Source of the DNA: Diphasiastrum complanatum
Lineage: Eukaryota > Streptophyta > Lycopodiopsida > Lycopodiales > Lycopodiaceae
Reading direction: 5' to 3'
Length of the DNA: 64,000 nt
Assembly (NCBI GenBank): GCA_029204225.1
Contig: CM055107.1
Span: 47,166,476-47,230,475, forward strand
Below, piece after piece: positions 34,025 through 46,755 of this stretch (its first letter is position 1; each line of letters begins with the position of its first letter). Both the position numbers and the translations under genes were made by a program. Below the pieces are notes generated by a model. The model saw only the letters and a program-made list of their open reading frames with translations. It was not told where the DNA came from and made no database searches.

Positions 34025-35400
34025 GCTATCTTTGAATGGCTACAAATTTACCACTGGGCAACCCCTATCTTCTAGCATTTTAAAAGTAGTTAGTAAGTAA
34101 ATTGATACAACCATTGGCATTTTGATCTATGGAGTCTATGTCAAGCATATTGCTCACAAATAATAAATTTTTTATAAGTGGTCACCTCGAAACATGTATT
34201 TGACACATGTTCCGAAGTGTATATTCAGATACACATGGATACATCAACATTATTATCTCAAATACTTGATATTTTGTACGTGCTCCTCAAATTTCAAAAC
34301 GGGAAATTCAATGGGAGTCATGCGGAGTTTAACTAAAGTTTGCATCGTTTTATAGCTTAACTCTCATATCGGAACTTCATTAGTGTGGATGTGTTTTATC
34401 ATTATTTTCTATTTGAACACTTTTTTATGAATTTTGTCTCATATTTTTGTTCTATCGTTTTGCAATATTGCATGTCAAATTATGAAATTGGCACTTTTGT
34501 ATATGTAGATTCTGCTGAAATTAATGAGAATATTTTTTGGTAGATTTTCGGTATAGTATATATGAGACATGATTTTCCTACCTTGAATCTTGGTACCAAG
34601 ATATTTTCATATTAACACTAGCAACGTATTTGTCCAAATTTGTTGGCACAAATCAGAAGCATACATAAATATTTGTGGACTTCTTGGACCCAACAAGGGA
34701 CTCTTGATTAGTACAAATATTCAACTTGATTGGTGTGAACTTCAAGCGAAGGTTTTTTACTTTGATTTTGACCCACAAAGTGAAGGTTTTTTACTTTGAT
34801 TTTGACCCACAGTGTAAACTTGGCTCGCATGCAAATCTATTCATAAATTCTACTCCATTCACATGAACTTCTGAGGGATTAATATGGGGAACCTCCCAAA
34901 AAAAACTAATTCTCAAAGGAAAATCTTTAGTATGCAAGATCGATTGGCAAAAGCCAATTACATATACATGATCATGGTGTTTATGCTTCTTGAGGAAGTA
35001 AATGACAACCTTTGTTCTATTCAAATAGCAAGTCACAATTCTATACTATAAAAACAATGGAAAACTAATCACATAGGCATTGGTTATGCATATATGCAAG
35101 GGTAAAAAAACTCGGAGTGGCGTGCAAGAAGAATGGAGTGGAGATTAGGTTCGTGCAATAGTTTTGGCAAGAATTGTGAATTTAACATTAAAGGCTTTGG
35201 AATATGGTAATGCATGCATGCAACTATTATTGTTGGGTTTTTTTTATCTAATAGAGAAGATTTTGGTTACGAGAGCGTATGGGAGTGAATCTAGATTGAT
35301 AGTGGGCCAAATGTATGAGCGAGGGGGTTGATCTTAAGGGTATTTGATGATGGAGAATGAGTTGTAGAGGGTTGAGTGGGTGGGAGAGAAAGAAAGAGAA
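34025..35400. other. GDSL 3' flank, no gene; small tandem repeat
   Basis: No gene recognised. A 34-bp direct tandem duplication (gaaggttttttactttgatt-type) lies at about 34747-34812. The remainder is AT-rich and unassigned. Confidence 0.4.
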
Positions 35401-35410
35401 TGGTATGGGA

Positions 35411-35893
<483 letters not shown>

Positions 35894-35899
35894 CCAGAG

Positions 35900-36950
35900 C
35901 ACCTACATACAAAAGCAAGCAAGCTAGGCATCATTGAGTATAATAGACTTGGTAGGAGGGCACACTCCTTTTCATAGAGAATTGGAAAACTTGCGAAAGG
36001 GCGTGAGATGTGGAGAAATGAAGCGGTGAGGAAGAACTGTGAAGGGTAGAGCGAGAGAGAAGGGCGCACTTTCCTAGGTGTTCAAGAGTTCCCAAACCAT
36101 GTGGCAAGGTAGGTATGTTATCTTAGTTGGCTTAACATTTAACGTTAGACAAGCTAGATTTTCTTTGTCAATTGCCCCAAGTGCAATCTTTCTATGGGAG
36201 AGGTTTGGTATATATGTCTAGATTCTTATTTTGCATAATAGTCATTAATTGATAGACCTTGTTTTCTAGTGGTTACTCATCTCCAATCATGGATGTTCAA
36301 TCCACCAACCTTTGGATTTCCTACTCTGTTTTGGTCAAAAAACATCATGGCTGAAAGGGAGACTAGAGACTTTGTTTCTTGGACTATTCAAGATACCAAC
36401 ACTACACACACACATTCATTGTAAGATGCTATGACAAAATCCTCTGAGATATCATGCCTTTAACTAAACTTTTTTATAGCCTCCAACGTTTGCCTCAAAG
36501 GTTGGTGGTCCTTTGTGTTCTCATTGGCATGGCAAGAAGTAAAGACATAATCGCATTACTTCATGTATGATATGTTTCACAATTTTTACCTTTTAAGAAT
36601 AGCCTAATTATTCTTTCACATATGACGCATGTCAAGTTTGCCTTGTATATACTTCCACTTGCACTATACATTATACTCATTTGATTTTCCTTATGGATTA
36701 TTAATTAACATGAGCCACAAGAGCATGTGCATGCATGATTTTTGCATAACTTGGGCATGATTTATGCAGAAAACTTGTACACATGAAATGGTATGCAAGG
36801 GAAAGGTACATGTGCCTTATGTACTTCAATTTGACCAGTGATTATTGGGGGGACTGGAAAGAACATTGCATGCAAAGATGCAGTGAGAGAAAGATCAAAA
36901 AGGTCAGATCGATGGATTCTGTGGAATGAGAGTTTTCCCTCGATGCCTGA
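35900..36950. other. No gene recognised
   Basis: Unassigned sequence. A G-rich ttggggggactgg string near 36845 could be a retroelement polypurine tract, but its context does not confirm this. Confidence 0.3.
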
Positions 36951-36954
36951 ACTA

Positions 36955-37925
36955 AATCTATCATATTAGAATCAGAATGGTGAGTCGAATGACTTGGTTG
37001 ATTCTACTTGATTCTAACTTCGAAGTCATCAGAATTGATTACTTAGACAAACACAAAGTCATTAAAAAAAATTAGCAGTTCTATACAAGAGCAGTATTAG
37101 ATAGAATATTTAATTAGAGAAGCATACATTCATATTGGCATAAATCTGAATGCAATAAGACAATGGATTAATTCAAAAAGTAACAAGTACAACTTTGCTG
37201 AAATGGCAAGCATAAAGCAATCGCGGTGATAATTGCATACTCGAAACTAACGCTAGTTCTATGGTAGCTTTGATAATTCAAGGATCATTCAGTAGCTTAC
37301 GCTGACTCTCTGTTTGAATCTAATCGATGTAATAACATCAACTATATTTTCTTCAATTCAATTCAAAATGCTTCGATTGATTGACTTGCTTGACAACCAT
37401 GCTGCTTGATTGTACATTTATTTAAAAATATACAGGTGTATAGACTTGAGCTATGTTATTTGATACGGATTTTGACAGCGAACGTGGCTGTCACTTTCAA
37501 GGTAGGCAACTATCGCTATCTAGACAAGTGGCGATCGTGGTTGTTGTCATTGTCAAACTAGTTGCACAATGTTAAACTTATTTAAATACATGTAACTAGC
37601 TTCAGTAGGAATGGTACTATGCTAATTAGACAGTCGACAATTGTCAATTCGAGCTGGAGCCAAATTAGTTGGAGTTCAGATTGACAAAGGTTCGAATGCT
37701 TGATTCAATAGTTGTTCAAATCAAACATTCGAACTTCTATCAATAGTCGATAGCCGACACTCGATACTCCTTCGATAGTTGACAATTCACACTCGATACT
37801 CTTTCGATAGTTTGACTGTCGTTCGATTGTCATGTAGATACTTGTTTTTTATTATCGTGTATTATTACAAACTGTGCAAAATGCGAGTAAAAATGCAATA
37901 ACATGAATGAATCTAGATTAACTAT
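36955..37925 (-). repeat. Possible 3' LTR of the minus-strand copia element
   Basis: Non-coding stretch directly downstream (minus sense) of a copia RNase H domain, where the 3' LTR is expected. It has short internal repeats near 37740-37825 (cactcgatactc(c/t)ttcgatagt twice) and an aatgcgagtaaaaatgcaat string like that of the 3240-4307 LTR. Ends not defined. Confidence 0.35.
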
Positions 37926-37929
37926 GGAA

Positions 37930-38390
37930 TTAACTATGAATGCCTTGATCTTTAGCTAAGCAATGCACAAAATCTGTTGTGTGCATAAATATATCTGCTA
38001 TCATGTGTGCCTTGATAAATTGCATTCGACAATACTCTAAGCTTGCCTCTTTGTTGAGAATTTTACTCTTAGAATGAAATCTAGGGTTGCCCAATAAGTC
38101 AATTGCACTTTGATTATCACACAAGACAATTGTTGCAGCATGTTGTTTCAGAAAAATGTTTGATAATAGATTTCTCAACCATATTGCTTCTTTAATAGCT
38201 TGAGAAGTAACAATATACTCTATTTTTGTAGAAGAAAGGGCTACAAAGATTTGCTTATGACTATTCCAGGAGATATGACTGTCATTAGGGAAAAATGTCA
38301 ATCATGATGTGGATTTATGAGTGGCTACATTGCTTACCCAACTTGCATATGTATATCCACTAATAATGTGAGATATATGTTTCTAACATA
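37930..38390 (-). pseudogene. Ty1/copia RNase H domain
   Basis: Minus-strand reading: a degraded SGYTYASW-type start, then HISWNSHKQIFVALSSTKIE with YIVTSQAIKEAIWLRNLL. Next are VLCDNQSAIDLLGNPRFHSK and a C-terminal ADIFMHTTDFVHC. These correspond to SSTEAEY, KEAIWLR and CDNQSAI-x-L of plant copia RNase H, including the acidic residues. The N-terminal part is broken by a stop near 38300. It is the 3' end of a copia pol whose upstream part (beyond 38400 on minus) has been lost. Confidence 0.85.
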
Positions 38391-38849
38391 TTCGCGAACT
38401 ATTTGACATCTTTAACCATGACTGGACTTTAATTGTTGAGGACTTCTGTCTAGAACACAACAGTTCAAAAATAAGATTAAGTATTTGCCTGTTCGTACAC
38501 GTCTACATCAAATATAACACAAATCCTTATTGACAATTTAATCAGCCAGAGTGTAGTTCATTTGTGCTAGAGTCTGATAGCATTTCACTTGTAGAACGCT
38601 TTTCATTCGGTTCGATAGAGGAAGACTGTTGTTCTGAATTTGTCATCATCACACACCCACAACAAAAGTATTCCTGGTTACTTATTAAATGTAAGTTGAC
38701 AACCAGATTAACACACAACTCCATTTCATTCAAATTAAGTCAGGACTGTACCAATTATATCGCTTTTAAGTGCTATCTCCTTGGAGAACGACATAAATAC
38801 TACACAAATCTAGCAATTCTATGTTGGTATATTACGACATATGCCAATT

Positions 38850-38869
38850 TCGGCGCCATTGTCGAGGAT
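38850..38869 (+). other. Primer-binding site of a gypsy element
   Basis: tcggcgccattgtcgaggat resembles the plant gypsy (Athila/Tat-type) site tggcgccgttgccggggat and lies about 70 bp before the gag remnant that follows. This implies that 5' LTR sequence ends at about 38849. Confidence 0.6.
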
Positions 38870-38929
38870 AGCCAAAAAAAACTTGATACAAACTGACAAC
38901 TCCATCTCCATCCCTAGTGTATGTCAGGT

Positions 38930-39740
38930 AGAGCTGCTCCACTAGAAAGATATCAGAAACTTTGAGACGATTTTTTCAAAAGTCTTCAGGAATCTTTACA
39001 AAGAGGAGATTCACCTTTCTATAATTTTAATGAAACTTTCTTTGATAATCTTCTTAATCCTAAAAATTTACCTGAAACCTTTGTCCTGAAGCTTCTGTTG
39101 TAGCTGAACCAGATTTTGAAGTTACAAATCCAGTTCTTGATCCGATCTGTGAACGCACCGAAAAGACACAATCCACCAAAATTTGTTGGTCCTGCAATCA
39201 GGTCTACCAGTTCAACGAAACCTGTTTCAGAAAATTGCTATAACTATGGTGAACCTAGACATTTTTCACTTGACTGTCCGTAGCCGTGAAAACCGATCGG
39301 ATATATACCTTTATGTTCGAACTGCAAAGAACTTGGCCACAAGTATCCGGACTGTCCACAACCGTAGAAGCCGCATTCAAAGTACCAGTATGTTGTTACA
39401 CATGTGCTGCTGCTAATTCAAAAGTAAAACTTTCAGCGCGGACGCTGTTGTGCAGAAGGTTGATGTCATCGAAGCCAAACAGACAAAGACAGTTGACCAA
39501 TCTTGGCCAAGCAATGTCAAGAAGTTATTTAAAATGACTATGAGAAGCAAAAGCTCCTCAAAATCTGACACAGAAGTATCTTCAAAGAAGCGGAGAAATT
39601 CTTCGAAAAAGAAATCTTCAAACAAGTCTATAACGAAGGAAGATCTTAAAGCAAATCTTGATTACGATCGTGATGCAGCCAAGTTATTCTCGAAGGATAT
39701 TTTTGCGGAAGCGAAAGAAATTATGAATTTCGAATTATAG
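38930..39740 (+). pseudogene. Ty3/gypsy gag remnant with two zinc knuckles
   Basis: After the primer-binding site, broken frames contain SPFYNFNETFFDNLLNPKN. Two tandem CCHC-type knuckles follow: CYNYGEPRHFSLDC (second Cys replaced by Tyr, about 39235-39280) and a perfect CSNCKELGHKYPDC (about 39318-39360). Downstream, 39450-39740 is a Lys/Ser-rich region. Several stops separate the blocks. Confidence 0.7.
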
Positions 39741-40019
39741 ACAACCATTGTAGAGAGAGTCACATTTTAGAAAGGAGATGTGGAAATCACAAAGACAAAA
39801 ATTTCGGAGGCCACTATTGACAAGCCTATCTCAAAAGCGAAGACGAAAGATTGTGACATTGTAACCAATATTGGTTCTCTTCATCCAAATATAACCTTCG
39901 AGCAATTATTGGTAGATAACAATTATTATCGCAAATAGTTAAAAGGTCTCTCTGTCCCTAAGAAGAAGAAACGAATTTCTTTGCCAGACATTGGCATATT
40001 ATCTATTGATCTAGGAGAC

Positions 40020-40340
40020 CTTGGCGCACCATAAATCGACGTCACAATTGTCGGATGCTTAATCGAAATATGACTTAGGTTCGAGTGTCAACATAATAAC
40101 TGAAGACACTGCTCATGCCTTGGGTTTGACTAATATTCAACCAACCCAAAGAAATGTGAAACTGGCTGATTCGACACGAAGAAAACTTGTTGGCAAATTG
40201 AAGGACGTGACTGTATATATTCAAGCCAAGGCTTTTACAATGAACTTTATTGTTATCAAACCACTTAGTTTGTCATCTTATTCTGTTTTAATTGGATGAC
40301 TTTGGCTTTATTAGTCTAACGCAAGTGTATATAGGAAGTC
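40020..40340 (+). pseudogene. Ty3/gypsy protease remnant
   Basis: Reading: GSSVNIITEDTAHALGL, KLADSTRRKLVGKLKDVTVY and FIVIKPLSLSSYSVLIG. This matches gypsy retropepsin from the residues just after the catalytic Asp (the Asp codon itself is lost to a frame break or stop) to the LLGRPWL position. It follows the gag knuckles in the expected order. Confidence 0.65.
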
Positions 40341-40809
40341 CAGAGAACTAAGATTCCAAACTGGCGAGACAACTAATCATGGAAATCCAGAAGAACAGAT
40401 TATCACCTGGAAATGTGACAAATATGAATGTGAAACTCCTATGTCCTTTCACTTCAGAAGATTCTTCTTATGCCCTTAATATATTCTCTAATGCATCAGA
40501 CTTCAAATAAATTATTTTGAATGCTCTGAGAATAATGATTCATTGAATGACGAAGAAGAATTTTTCGATGTCTGCAATACAGATGCTGATATAATTATAA
40601 ATGAATCAAAAGGTGTAGCCATGAATTTTGAGGATTCTGATCAAGACACAGATGACGAATTTGACGAATCCGAACAAGAATTTGGTAATAAACATCTGGC
40701 TAATGACAAGGATAAATCCATGGAGTCAGCCATGCACGAAATTCATGGCCATACCAAGTCCAGTAATATTGCTGGATTCTATAGAGCTAATTGAACTTGC
40801 ACCTGGAAA

Positions 40810-41530
40810 ATTTGTGCATGTTTCTATTCGGATCATCAACCATTGTTGAATCTTGTGAATATGCAATACAGACTGCATTGTGAGATGGTTACTATTGTTA
40901 TTAGAGTTTGGTTTTTGTGTGGTCCTACGAAAAGGCAAACAAAATTATATAGTGGATAATGTTTCAAGGATTCAATCAGCACCTTTCAATACCGAAGTAG
41001 ATGATGAACTTCTAGATGCATCGTTATTCTATGTGGAAGCAGTACTTGAATGGGCAGCTAATATTATTGAATACCTGATGCATGGACAACCAAGTGACTC
41101 TTTGACAAAGGTTTAACAACATAGTTGAATTTGAAGGTAGGTCAACTGTATCACAAAGGTGGAAGACATTCTACAAAGATGCATTTTGCCACATGAAGTA
41201 CTAGATCTTATCATGTTATTGATCACATGACAGAATGAGGAGGCTTTTTTGTAGATGATATCATGATTCATAAAATTTTACAATCTGAATGTTGGTGGCC
41301 TACCATCTATAAGGATACAAAAAAGCATACTCAATCATGCGATATTTGTCAATGTGCATGGTGACCTACTAAACAGCATTATGAGCCATTGCATCTAGTT
41401 GTAGCACAAGTACCATTTGAAAAATGGAGATTGAATTATGTTGGCCCAAAAAAATCTAGCTGCATGTTATATAATTGTGGCTACTAATTATATGGCAAAA
41501 TGGGTTGAAGCAAGAACTGTGCGGGTTGCT
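40810..41530 (+). pseudogene. Ty3/gypsy RNase H end and integrase start
   Basis: SDHQPL, then RWLLLLLEFGFCVVLRKGKQ, is the end of gypsy RNase H. An acidic spacer follows, then ILQSECWWPTIYKD with HTQSCDICQ (integrase HHCC zinc-binding region, His and both Cys visible) and VPFEKW-LNYVGPKK (start of the core). RT is missing between the protease (to 40340) and here, so the element has an internal deletion. It probably continues the element that starts at 38850. Confidence 0.75.
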
Positions 41531-41533
41531 AGG

Positions 41534-42440
41534 TCATACAAGTAGATTTCCAAAAATTTCTACAAGTCTTTTTTGAAGACAAATTGCATAACTTGTTGGA
41601 ATGTACTTGGTGCATTGCATAACCCAAAAAAACATGACTTTGTATGCGTAGGTTTCGCATTTAGCAGCAAATGCAGTTTTATGTTGATCTTCGGTTGCAA
41701 TATTGACTTGATTGTATCCACTAAAGCCATCTAGAAAACTTGTATGCTTCAGCTCCAACAATGGGATACAATACACTATTAGTGAAAGGTAAAGGAAAGT
41801 GATCCTTTTTGGTACTGCATTCAAAGCTTTCAGATTAACACAAATTCTCATCTTGCCATTCTTCTTTGGTATAATCACGATTGGTGATGTCCATTCAATA
41901 TGCTTGATCTCATAAATGAAATTAGCATCCAATAATCTTTGTAACTCCTTGATCAATTCTTTGTAATTTGGACTGCATCGCTAAATCGACTTACTTTAGG
42001 AACAAACTGCATCTGGTACTACTAACTTGGAATTGTATGTTGTACAACGGAAGTAGGAATACCCTTGAGATTTATATAGGACCAAGCAAAATAATCTATG
42101 TATTCAACCATCAACTTTCTCAACTCTAATAATTGAGATGGAGTTAGTTGTGCCCCCACTTGAATTATCATTGCTTCTTCACTTGGTCCAGTAAGATTCA
42201 TTGGTTGAGTGCGAGCTGGGTCTATCATAAAGTTTTTTCATATCTGACACAACTTCTTCAGGTTCACGATGAGCTTTTGGCAACATGATTACCACATCAT
42301 CCAATGTATAACTTTTAGAATGCTTTGACATATCATGATGGACTTCATCTTCCTTTTCTTGTTTCAAAGGGTTAGTCTTGGTTTTATTTTTTGATTTCTT
42401 AGCCACTGGATATTTTGATTTCAAATATTTTTTACTCAAG
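41534..42440 (-). pseudogene. Ty3/gypsy reverse transcriptase, N-terminal part
   Basis: On minus: FAWSYINLKGIPTSVVQHTI (linker before RT), IKELQRLLDANFIYEIKH, WTSPIVIIPKKNGKMRICVN, FLDGFSGYNQVNIATEDQHK and TAFAAKCETYAYKVM. These are RT blocks 1-4, including the first catalytic Asp (FLDG). The Y-x-D-D block is not reached because the copy ends at 41534 beside the + strand integrase. It is moderately preserved, with one frame break between 41956 and 42022. Confidence 0.85.
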
Positions 42441-42662
42441 GAATCATGATCACTCCAAAGTATGGTTCGAACACCTATTTTGCTTGTGTGTTGATTTTGT
42501 GGAATAGTTTATGAAACTAGATTGATGAGTGCTTGTGCTAAATATTATTCATGATTGTGATAGCTTCATTAACAACAACAAACAAGCATTCATCATCCAT
42601 ATAAGGATCACACACATTAAAAAATGGAGGGCCTTTGCAAGCAAAAGATAGGAAGGAGGAGA

Positions 42663-42822
<160 letters not shown>

Positions 42823-42829
42823 TCTATTC

Positions 42830-43262
42830 TCTTCAAATGAAAAAGGTGCTAAAAAATGGTATCACATACCCTTATATAGACATTCGTAGGGTTAGGATTT
42901 TTGGTTCACCCAAAACCATGTGCCATAACAACTTGACTTTAAAAAGTTTTTAAAACCAAATTGCATTTTTGGCCCATCTGAAAGTGAATCTATCTCTAAT
43001 TCTCGTGCAATATAGTACCTGATTCGTTATATTTGATTTTAAACTGGTGCTGAAAGCTAATATCATTAATATTCCACACGTGTGGAGCTGGATTATACTA
43101 ATTGATCAAGGCTTTGATTGTCTCTACTTGTTTCCTATCAAGCTACTAAACTAGATCTTGTTTTCTGATGACTAGTTTATAATAGATTGTTTAACAAGCA
43201 TACAATCACCTTGTGGATCATTCAAAGATCCATTTTTGGTCCTTAGTACTGTACTTTTCACA
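42830..43262 (+). repeat. Probable copia 5' LTR fragment
   Basis: Ends ...tttcaca next to a primer-binding site. Contains one CACACGTGTG palindrome (43075-43084), as does the copia LTR at 62.5-63.3 kb. The LTR start was not located. Confidence 0.4.
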
Positions 43263-43281
43263 TGATATCAGAGCCAAGTAC
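43263..43281 (+). other. Copia primer-binding site
   Basis: tgatatcagagccaagtac is one mismatch from the consensus tggtatcagagcc. The following 650 bp (to 43950) contain no intact gag, only traces. Confidence 0.6.
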
Positions 43282-43828
43282 AAGGCCATGGATCTCTCTT
43301 TGAATCTAATCCAGTTTTAGCAGGTTTTGGTGCAAAAAGCTAGTATTGGAAGGGCGACCTGGTATCCAGGTTTTGGTGAGGGAATTTGATCCCAAACTTT
43401 TTCAGGATCAAAATCCATACTGTTTACACATGTGGGCATCTCTGAACCAGCATTTAATAACCCATATTCATTGGATCATAGAAAATTCATCTGGTGTCAG
43501 TTTGATGTAATTTTTGGTGCAAATCCTAGAATAAGCTACCAAGATCACTTGGCATTGATTAGTTTTGAATTTGTTTCATGAAAACTAATTAATCTAGGCT
43601 GATCTCAGACCTTCTTAAAGTGGAAACCAAGTCTTGAAAGTACATCAAAGTGAATGAGAGAGAAAGAGTCAGTTTTTGTCCAAGAATAGCCAAGATTGGC
43701 AAGATTTGCTTGAGAGTAGTTTTCATCTCATCTTATCTTCATTCCAGCTTTGTGAGGGAGTGATAGAACTGTGATTACAAATCCATTTGTTGGATTAGAA
43801 GTCTTATTTATTGTTTCTTTTTTATGTT

Positions 43829-43950
43829 TTTTGTCTCCTATGCTAAGTATAACTTTTTCTTTATTTAATTATTTCTTTTTGATACTTTAACTCTTCTATT
43901 CTATTTTATATTTTATGTCTCCCATGCTAAGCATAGCTTTTTCTTTTTCA
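43829..43950. repeat. 85-bp direct repeat before the methyltransferase exon
   Basis: A tttatg...gtctcc(t/c)atgctaag(t/c)ata(a/g)ctttttctt block occurs near 43825-43865 and again near 43905-43948. The second copy ends as a pyrimidine tract plus CAG that forms the acceptor of the next exon. Confidence 0.55.
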
Positions 43951-43951
43951 G

Positions 43952-45120
43952 TCTCCCGAAGATAAGAAAAACAAAGTCCTTCTAGAGCAATTCAAGAGAC
44001 ATATTTTGAAGGCAAAAGCAAAAAAAAAAGGACAGAGAGAGATTAGCACGGGGTGAGACCATTGCGGAGGAGGATCCATTAGAGACCTACCTTCCCAAAA
44101 GTGTCGATGATCAACCATGCTTTTACTCAGTTGAGGAGGGCGATTGTAGAGAAATTTTTAGAAAAAGGCCTTATACACTCTGCATTGCCGATATACCATA
44201 TGGATTTCAGATGAAGGAATCATTAAATGACGATTCTCTCCTCAAATTCACTGAAATCCATAGTTTTATGCAGGGTTTTCTCGAAGTCACAACTTCTCCA
44301 ATTTGGAGAGTTGTTATTTTTCATTCTTCTTGGCAGTCAGTTTCAATACATAAAGCTCTACTAACTTTCTGTAATACGGGAATAGAAAATGTTGTGTGGT
44401 AAGTTTTTAAGTTCTTGAATTATTAATTCGTATTTTGATTCATAATCATATTTTAATTTTTTTATTTATTTTAGTTGTAATGTTCCATGTCAGATACAAG
44501 CCCAATGTTAGGAACTCGGGAGGAGCACGACTTTGTAATGAAATAGAATACATAGCCATCGGTTATTATTCTTTGGATGACAAACGTTCGATGCTTCATT
44601 ACAATACTTCCGGACTGACAAGTTTTGGAAACTTGTTTCAATATTCAGCCGTGACGAAGAAACTAAAGAATCCAATGATGGTTCTGTGGCTTGTCCCTAC
44701 GAAAAACCACAACAATTAATATTTTTTCTCACCCAACTGATTGGATTTTGGATTTATTTAGTGGTAGCGACACTACGAACGCATGTGCTATTCAGAAAGG
44801 CAGACATGTTGCTGCAGTAGATTTAGATTCTAATTTTGATTTTGTAAAATTGAGAATGAAATTTCTTTCAATTTTGTCAGATGAACTATCTGAGGTGGAG
44901 TTTAGATAGCGAGGATTTAGTAATTCCCTTGTCCAAGGAACCTCAGCCTCCTACTAGTGAAAAAGTAGGCGATACAGGAGAATTTGCTGATGTCTTGGTT
45001 CAAGATTATAATGTGGTTACGGTAGTCGAGGAAACTGTAGATAATGTGCCACTTCAAACTACAGTAGCTACTCAAGAAAAAGAAAAAGATGTAAATGATC
45101 TCGTTGATTTTTGGGAATAA
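43952..45120 (+). pseudogene. DNA N4/N6-methyltransferase (PF01555-type), decayed, with intron
   Basis: Exon 43952-44398 starts after a ctttttcag acceptor. After a slip near 44050 it reads AEEDPLETYLPKSVDD, CIADIPYGFQM (motif IV, consensus [D/N/S]PP[Y/F]; first Pro is Ile here), then FLEVTTSPIWRVVIFHSSWQ. The donor is gtaagt. The second exon (about 44494) reads YKPNVRNSGGARLCNEIEYI (the KPN...NxxEYI block of this class), NP then CPYEKP (the HPTQKP equivalent), and WILDLFSGSDTTNACA with GRHVAAVDLD (motif I, FSGSGTT with G to D). Motif IV before motif I is the beta-class order. Such enzymes use S-adenosylmethionine to methylate cytosine N4 or adenine N6 in DNA. Lesions are a TGA across the splice junction and slips near 44050, 44676 and 44730, so no active enzyme is expected. 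An acidic tail ends at 45120. Confidence 0.7.
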
Positions 45121-45800
45121 AAATTTCTCTTTTGTTTCAAAAAATAATTGCGTTTATATTTTTTGATGTATTGTGTTTTGAAATCTTTTTTATTAATTTA
45201 ATATTTTTAAATTTATTTTTTAATTATTTAAAATTAAAAATTTGAAATATTTTAAAAATTTAACATTGATAATCATTATAAAAAATTCAAATTGTAACAA
45301 TTTGTCAAGTTTATAATATTTTGATTTTGGATGTGTTTTTATGATATTTTTTGTGAGAAAAATATTGTTAAGAATTTAAAAAAATGAAAAGATGTTTTTC
45401 AGAGTGATTTAAATATTTTCACAAATCATTTTATCTCGATTGTTGTAAAGTAATTTCATTTGCGTTTATTTAATGTTTGAATATTCAATGAACTTATATA
45501 GGTCTAAGTAAAGATTTAAAACTTTAAAAAATATTGATTAATATCATAATTTAAAAAATATTTTTTTCAATACAAGAATTGTAATTTTAAAAACTTTTAA
45601 AATTCCAAAAAAAAAATTATAACTTTTGTTTTAAATATGCAAAAAATATTTTTAGTTATTTTAGTGGTTGTGTATCTAATGATTTTATTTTGAATAGTAT
45701 TATTATTTCATATGAGCTAATTTAAAGTTATTTATGAAAATCTATTTACCAAATTTTTGTAGCTTGAATTATTTTCTTGCAAAATACAATATTTTATTAT
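45121..45800. other. Very AT-rich spacer
   Basis: About 680 bp of A/T-rich sequence with no coding potential, separating the methyltransferase remnant from the next spliced remnant. Confidence 0.6.
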
Positions 45801-45804
45801 CTAG

Positions 45805-46553
45805 TTTTGAAAGAGATGAATGGATTGCACCAGATGTTACAGTTTCAGAATCATTTCGTTGCAAGATATATAATGATGTAAAAAATTCATTAAAAATGAG
45901 CACGAGATAAAAAATAGTCAGATTGAGTTGGTTTATTTCCTTGAATATATTTGTGGATTTCTTTTCAAGTGTCAATGTACACAACCCCAACGATGTTTGT
46001 ATGCAAAAATTTATCAGACAGTTTATTATCTAAACTTATGGATGAAGGCTGGGACAAAAGATCAGATGGAGAAATAGAATGTAGAATTAAAATGTCTTCC
46101 ATGTGCTTCCGTTATCAAATTGAAAAAATAAATGCTGAGCTTATGCTTCCATTATCAAAGATGGAAAAAAAATAAAGGTAAATGGGTGCCCCTCGATCAA
46201 GACTTGGAAGCCAGCGGACATTCAAAACGAAAAAATATTGAAACTATATACAATGATGCCGTTTTGACATGTGTTGAGGTGGAAGAAGATTGGAGTTTAA
46301 ACTACATCCGGCGGGAACTATTGCTCCTACAAGATGATGTACTTTCAGACTTCAGATTCATTTTCAATGGTAAACTCGTAAGTAACTGTAAAAACTCAAT
46401 CTTTTATGAATAGTTTCAATCAAAACTTTCTATTACAAACTCTGTACTAATTCTAACTAACTTTGTAGTTTTATGCAGGTACGTAAAAGACATGAGCTCG
46501 AGATCAAATGTAGAGATATTGGCGAAACAATCCAACTTATGGAAGAACATTGA
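45805..46553 (+). pseudogene. Spliced coding remnant, unknown protein
   Basis: The exon 45805-46377 begins after an attatctag acceptor. With one frame change it reads FERDEWIAPDVTVSESFRCK and KNSQIELVYFLEYICGF. After two in-frame stops it continues GKWVPLDQDLEASGHSKRKN, WSLNYIRRELLLLQDDVLSD and FRFIFNGKL, then a gtaagt donor. The second exon (46479-46553, after ttatgcag, phase 0) adds VRKRHELEIKCRDIGETIQL and a TGA. The C-terminal FRFIFNGK...DIGETIQL pattern is loosely like a ubiquitin-like fold, which is a weak guess. I do not recognise the family. It lies on the same strand as the methyltransferase and has the same AT-rich character. Confidence 0.5.
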
Positions 46554-46755
46554 GATTCACTATCAGCAAATACATGCCAATCATCATGTTTCTTTTATCA
46601 TTATATAAAAATTGCATTCTAGTATTAGACTATGGACACAAGCTGATTGTAAGAATCTATTGTGATATCAATAAAAAAAACCCATAAACGGGTTGTTTAC
46701 AAGTAAAATGATTGTATCTTTTTTTTTTGATGTCTCTCTATTTACAAATAGATCT

